A model generated the notes under the pieces. The model did no database searches. It saw only the letters and a list, made by a program, of their open reading frames with translations, and was not told where the DNA came from. A program made the translations under genes and the position numbers. Positions 5,868 to 9,013 of a stretch of 9,013 nucleotides of DNA are shown one piece after another. Source of the stretch: a bacterium (lineage in GTDB: Bacteria > Babelota > Babeliae > Babelales > JABDEC01); the NCBI GenBank assembly GCA_947486885.1, contig CANKVQ010000016.1, forward strand, positions 1 through 9,013. The letters are read 5' to 3'. Positions within the stretch are counted from its first letter, which is position 1; the number at the start of each line of letters is the position of its first letter.

Positions 5868-6392
5868 CTATTTTTTAGCAGCGCGTTTACAAACTGTTTT
5901 AGTTGCGCGTTCAGCAGCCTTAGCAGTTATTTTAGTTTTAGCTTTGGCGTAGTCGGCAACAGCTTTGTCTCTAATTTTAGCTTCTCTTAATTCAGCATCA
6001 GCTACACGCGGTTGCCAGATTTCCATCATCGAAATGTCGTTTTTTAAGTAGTCTCGTAAATCTTCATGTTTGGCTTCGCGAATTGAGCTCAAGCCACTGA
6101 TTTTTTTATACAGATTTTTTAGTCTAAGAATTTCTTCAGCTCTAGCTGAAGGGCAAAGGTCTATTTCTAAAAGAGCGATATTTATTTTTAATGTTGCAAA
6201 GTTTTTATTGAATTGCGTAACTAGCACATCTAATTCTTTATTAGCAACTGCAATAGCGGCTCGTTTGTCATGCTTAGCACTGGCAATTTGGGCTTTAGTT
6301 GGGATCTCAATCCAGTCAGCACCAAAGCTATTGGTATTGTTAAAAATTAATACAAAGCCTAGTAATATTGGTAAAATTTTTTGAGTTTTCAC
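5868..6392 (-). CDS. Small exported helical protein with Lys/Ala-rich tail
   Basis: 174 residues from a GTG at 6392; no in-frame ATG gives a signal peptide, and an AAGGG lies 9 nt upstream as a plausible ribosome binding site. Residues 1-24 are a signal peptide (Lys2, Lys5, core at about 6-17, SFG before Ala25). The mature part is almost entirely helix-forming and charged, with a possible coiled coil around 44-75. The last 30 or so residues (about 145-174) are dominated by Lys, Ala, Arg and Thr, resembling the cationic tails of histone-like or DNA-binding proteins, although this one appears to be exported. I do not recognise the family. It is separated by 100 nt from the peptidase gene before it, with a terminator between them, and by 78 nt from valS, which has its own promoter. 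It is therefore probably a single-gene unit, though no convincing promoter was found. Confidence 0.8.
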   Translation of the reverse strand: MKTQKILPILLGFVLIFNNTNSFGADWIEIPTKAQIASAKHDKRAAIAVANKELDVLVTQFNKNFATLKINIALLEIDLCPSARAEEILRLKNLYKKISGLSSIREAKHEDLRDYLKNDISMMEIWQPRVADAELREAKIRDKAVADYAKAKTKITAKAAERATKTVCKRAAKK

Positions 6393-6463
6393 AGCGCTTA
6401 ACCCTTGGTTTAAATTGATTTAGTGATGACAATTTAATAATTAATTTAGTTTAACAATAGAAT

Positions 6464-6493
6464 GTTTTAAAAACAACTACTATAAGTGTAGTT
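6464..6493 (-). terminator. Intrinsic terminator of the C11 peptidase gene
   Basis: The transcript folds AACTAC (6493-6488), loop ACTTATA, GTAGTT (6480-6475), followed by GTTTTT. The 6-bp stem begins inside the TAA stop codon (6495-6493). The stem is AT-rich but the hairpin plus U-run is in the right order for minus-strand termination. Confidence 0.55.
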
Positions 6494-7872
6494 TATAAAC
6501 CTAAATCGCTTAAATTTTCATCTTCTAGGTTGCTCACAAATTTAGCATCAGTTAATAGGTCTAAAAAATCTAGCCAATTAGATTCTTGGGCAAATGGTAT
6601 TTTGTAATAACTAGAATCAATATGTGCATAAGGGAAATAAATACTTAAGCCATGCGCATCGGTCATTTGGCTGCCAGTAGCGTTAGCAATTACGCTGTCT
6701 ATGACTAACTGTCTGGTTTGTAGCGCTAAATTGGATAGCTCTGGCAAATTATTATTAGCTAGCAAATTACTTAATTTATCTAGAATGCTATACAAGTCTG
6801 TATACATAGGCACTAAGCAGAAACTAACTGTATCTCGGCGCAGATTTCTAATAGCTTCTTTGAGAAAACTATTTTGATTTAATACTAAGTTTAATTTGCT
6901 AGTTAGTAGATTTAATTTTTGGGTTAATTCAATCGTTTTCCAACAATCAATAGCAGCCAGAGTATAAATGTCTTGGGGTGAAATTTGCTGATAATAGGCT
7001 TGATAGTCCTGGACAATTTTTTTAACTAGCTCTGGCGGACTAGGTTTATTTTCAGCTAAATATTGGGCTAGGCTGCGACAATCTATACCATCTACTAGCT
7101 CGCAATTTTGACAACCAATGACATAGTCTACAAACGGGGCAATCTCGTAAGCATGTTCTAGCGCGGCTCCCATGCACATATCTAGGATTAAGATATCGAG
7201 CGTTTTATGTAAATTTTGAGAGATATTTTTAACTGCTGAAACTAGGTTTTGATTATCTAAATATTTTAATTCTAAGTTATTTACTAATAAGCCGCGGACA
7301 GTTTTGAGATTTTTAAGCCTATTGTTTTTTAAACGCATTGGACAGCCAGTTAGCATAGCTTCGTCATATTCTAGTTCCCATTCATGTTGTCGTTCATTCC
7401 AACTAGGCTCTAAGGGGCCAAAGCCATGACCACTTAAGATTAGGACATGATGTTTGGCGTTAGTTTGCCCAAAGGCCCAATTCGTAGCATTAGTTAAATC
7501 TTGACTATAATCGCCAGTCAATTTGATTTGATCAACTAGTACTAAGCTGTGATTTTCAATTTTATAGCGCCAGCAAGTATATCTATTGTCAGAGCCGGTG
7601 GATTCATCGAGATAGGCGCGCAATTGTACAAAAATTTTAACGTTTTGATTAGAACTGGCTGGCAGTAAATCGTGAATGTTTTTTAGCACAGCGCCTAAAA
7701 TATCAGTAGTTGGGTCAGCATAAAGTAAAATAGACCATTCTGGTCCTGGATCAGGAGAAAATGTTGCAGAAGTTATTGGTGTTAATTGAGCATGTAATAA
7801 GTTTGTGTTTAACCCAGTTAATAAGTAATAAATCACTAAAAACAACTGGCTAAACTTAGTTTTATTAAGCAT
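6493..7872 (-). CDS. Exported clostripain-family (peptidase C11) cysteine peptidase
   Basis: 459 residues with an ATG at 7872, preceded by AGGGG 6 nt upstream. Residues 1-28 are a signal peptide ending LLHA before Gln29; there is no lipobox. The C11 catalytic pair is visible: His149 in LILSGHGFG (144-152) and Cys233 in LDMCMGAALEHAYE (230-243), followed by the family-typical VDYVIGCQ. The C-terminal part keeps the C11 pattern GLSIYFPYA...YYKIPFA...WLDFL. Clostripain-like enzymes belong to clan CD with caspases and gingipains and often cleave after Arg or Lys; the specificity here is unknown. Length and both ends suggest an intact enzyme acting outside the cytoplasm. It has a hairpin in its leader related to those of the two other exported-protein operons, and a terminator at its stop. 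Assignment to the family is strong; a role in nutrition, surface-protein processing or host interaction is inference. Confidence 0.9.
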   Translation of the reverse strand: MLNKTKFSQLFLVIYYLLTGLNTNLLHAQLTPITSATFSPDPGPEWSILLYADPTTDILGAVLKNIHDLLPASSNQNVKIFVQLRAYLDESTGSDNRYTCWRYKIENHSLVLVDQIKLTGDYSQDLTNATNWAFGQTNAKHHVLILSGHGFGPLEPSWNERQHEWELEYDEAMLTGCPMRLKNNRLKNLKTVRGLLVNNLELKYLDNQNLVSAVKNISQNLHKTLDILILDMCMGAALEHAYEIAPFVDYVIGCQNCELVDGIDCRSLAQYLAENKPSPPELVKKIVQDYQAYYQQISPQDIYTLAAIDCWKTIELTQKLNLLTSKLNLVLNQNSFLKEAIRNLRRDTVSFCLVPMYTDLYSILDKLSNLLANNNLPELSNLALQTRQLVIDSVIANATGSQMTDAHGLSIYFPYAHIDSSYYKIPFAQESNWLDFLDLLTDAKFVSNLEDENLSDLGL

Positions 7873-7878
7873 AAAATT

Positions 7879-7929
7879 CCCCTGAAAAACAGTTATTTTC
7901 GTAGATTAAGTAATTTAAAGGCTAGGGGT
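7879..7929 (-). promoter_or_regulatory. Leader hairpin that includes the ribosome binding site of the C11 gene
   Basis: On the minus strand ACCCCT (7929-7924) can pair with AGGGG (7883-7879), which is also the only Shine-Dalgarno candidate, 6 nt before the ATG. An inner GAAAA/TTTTC pair (7900-7896 with 7888-7884) brings the arms together. The 23 nt at 7879-7901 match 20 of 23 with the leader hairpin at 1556-1578. Unlike that copy, it has no U-run, so it would act on translation rather than termination. If transcription starts inside the element (see the promoter at 7905-7932), the CCCC arm is not transcribed. Confidence 0.45.
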
Positions 7930-7932
7930 CAA
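7905..7932 (-). promoter_or_regulatory. Possible promoter of the C11 peptidase gene
   Basis: The minus strand shows TTGACC (7932-7927), a 16-bp spacer as in the other promoters here, and CTTAAT (7910-7905). The -35 is good, the -10 poor. It would start the mRNA near 7898 with a leader of about 26 nt. I saw no better candidate in the 150-nt gap, so the gene could also be read from upstream. Confidence 0.3.
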
Positions 7933-8022
7933 GAGTTAAAATTTTTGAACAGCTAATTAAAAATTAAGGGGGCTTTTGTGCTAATGGCTTAAATTCGCTA
8001 TTCTGGTATCTAAAATTATAAC

Positions 8023-9012
8023 TTATTCAAAGTTTAAGCGGGCTTTTTGTTGTAAAAGTTTATTATCTTGAGGCGCTAATTTTAAAGCTTGTTCGATAGT
8101 TTCTAATGCTAATCGTGGTTGATGATTGCGTCTATAAACTTCACTAAGATTATTTAAATAACGTGTATCAAGGGGCTCTAGTTTAATTAACTGTTGGTAA
8201 ATTTTGATAGCTTTAGAATAATCTTTATGATCAACATAAACACCGGCTAGGTTAAACAAAGCTTGTTGATCTTGAGGTTTATATTGTAGCAAAGCTTCGC
8301 AAATCTGCTTTATATTAGCTGTATTATGTATGTGTAATGCTACGTTAGCATATAGTTCTAAAGCGTTAATGTGTGCCTGTGGTTCAGTATCTAAATCTGA
8401 ATTAAAGCAGGCCGTTTGTAAAAATTCAAGAGCTTGCGAAAATTGTTTGCGCAATACGTATACTTTAGCTAAATTAAAAAGTGCTTTGCCATGATATGGT
8501 TTAATAGCTAACGATCGTCGTAAATTAAATTCAGCCCGATCCAAATCATGCAAGTTAATATAAAACATGCCTAAATTATTATAAGGCTCAGCTGCAGTAT
8601 TATTGAATTTTAAGCCATATTCTAATAATTCTACTGCTTCTTGGACGCGATTAGTTAAAGCATATAGATTAGCTAGATTATTGTAGGGGTCCCAGTAAAA
8701 TTGGGCCATATTTACCGGTTTGCCTTCAATGCTAATGGCTTTTTTTAATTCTATAATTGCTAATTTATATTCTTGAACTTTAGTTAGAGCAATACCATAA
8801 TTATTGTGATTACGAGCTTTATTTGGCGCTTTTTCAACAATGTCAGACCAATAGCGCAGCTCTGTTTCAGAAACTAAATTACGCTGATAAGTTAGTGTAC
8901 CTAAAAATATTATAAAAATTGAAAGTGTTCCAATATAAAAATAGTTTTGGTAATTAAATTTATTTTTAAACCAGACTAATAGCTTAGTTAAACTAAGCGC
9001 TAGAATTAATAA
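8023..9012 (-). CDS. Membrane-anchored TPR protein, C-terminal part (TMTC/GT39-like architecture)
   Basis: The frame stays open from the stop at 8023 to the window edge (329 visible codons), so the N-terminus lies beyond it. A Met at 8709 is internal: TPR sequence continues without a break above it. The visible part begins with a membrane segment at about residues 24-40 (YFYIGTLSIFIIFLGTL), followed by TYQRN and WSDIVEKAPNKARNHNYG. That juncture is typical of bacterial proteins in which a multi-pass glycosyltransferase-like membrane domain is joined to C-terminal TPRs. About seven TPR units follow, one degenerate; clear ones start at PYNNLANLYA, PYNNLGMFYI, ALFNLAKVYV, ALFNLAGVYV and YLNNLSEVYR. 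TPRs bind partner proteins. Whether the missing domain is a protein O-mannosyltransferase-like enzyme cannot be seen. The next gene starts 150 nt downstream, and no clear terminator lies between. Confidence 0.85.
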   Translation of the reverse strand, partial: LLILALSLTKLLVWFKNKFNYQNYFYIGTLSIFIIFLGTLTYQRNLVSETELRYWSDIVEKAPNKARNHNNYGIALTKVQEYKLAIIELKKAISIEGKPVNMAQFYWDPYNNLANLYALTNRVQEAVELLEYGLKFNNTAAEPYNNLGMFYINLHDLDRAEFNLRRSLAIKPYHGKALFNLAKVYVLRKQFSQALEFLQTACFNSDLDTEPQAHINALELYANVALHIHNTANIKQICEALLQYKPQDQQALFNLAGVYVDHKDYSKAIKIYQQLIKLEPLDTRYLNNLSEVYRRNHQPRLALETIEQALKLAPQDNKLLQQKARLNFE

Positions 9013-9013
9013 A

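Noticed and set aside
6070..6384. Open frame on the plus strand of 104 codons
   Set aside because: It is antisense to the small exported protein gene, whose signal peptide and composition are coherent. The plus-strand reading shows nothing recognisable.
6393..6463. Promoter for the small exported gene (TTGTTT-N17-TAAACT ending near 6440)
   Set aside because: Only 3 of 6 and 4 of 6 matches to consensus in very AT-rich DNA, which is too weak to call.
7937..7995. Possible terminator after the TPR gene (GCTAAT repeats and a TTAATTTTTAATTA stretch)
   Set aside because: The GCTAAT copies are direct, not inverted, and the AT stretch makes only a weak hairpin without GC pairs.

Overview
The window is low-GC DNA in which every gene I can support lies on the minus strand, so transcription runs from high to low coordinates. 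It looks like a small-genome, probably host-associated bacterium. Five of the seven genes with a visible N-terminus or body encode exported or membrane proteins, two of them with ankyrin repeats. The ValS is of the archaeal/rickettsial type. This mix would fit Candidatus Dependentiae (TM6/Babeliae) or a similar intracellular lineage, but that placement is an inference and no marker here proves it.

Read in the direction of transcription, the layout is as follows. (1) 9012-8023: the 3' part of a membrane-anchored TPR protein that continues beyond the window edge. (2) 7872-6493: an exported clostripain-family (C11) cysteine peptidase with a compact terminator starting at its stop codon. (3) 6392-5868: a small exported helical protein with a Lys/Ala-rich tail. 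(4) 5789-3201 and 3196-2741: valS and ybeY, a translation/rRNA-maturation pair in one operon with a 4-nt gap, read from a promoter so close to the valS start that the mRNA should be almost leaderless. (5) 2617-1694: an exported protein of unknown function with a Pro/Ser/Thr-rich linker. (6) 1517-795 and 765-1: two exported ankyrin-repeat proteins in one operon, the second cut by the window edge.

The most distinctive non-coding signal is a repeated leader module. Genes at 2617 and 1517 each have a near-consensus sigma-70 promoter (TTGACA, 16 bp, TATACT) preceded by the same ACCCCT block. About 85 nt of leader follows, holding an ACCCCT...AGGGGT hairpin that ends in a U-run like an intrinsic terminator, and then a strong GGAGG ribosome binding site. 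A related hairpin sits directly before the C11 peptidase gene, where its AGGGG arm is itself the apparent ribosome binding site. The housekeeping valS-ybeY operon lacks the module, so it may mark a set of exported-protein genes with common attenuation or translational control. It could also be a compact arrangement in which the terminator of one gene overlaps the leader of the next.

No tRNA, rRNA, CRISPR array, insertion sequence or convincing plus-strand gene was seen. All intergenic gaps are under 180 nt.
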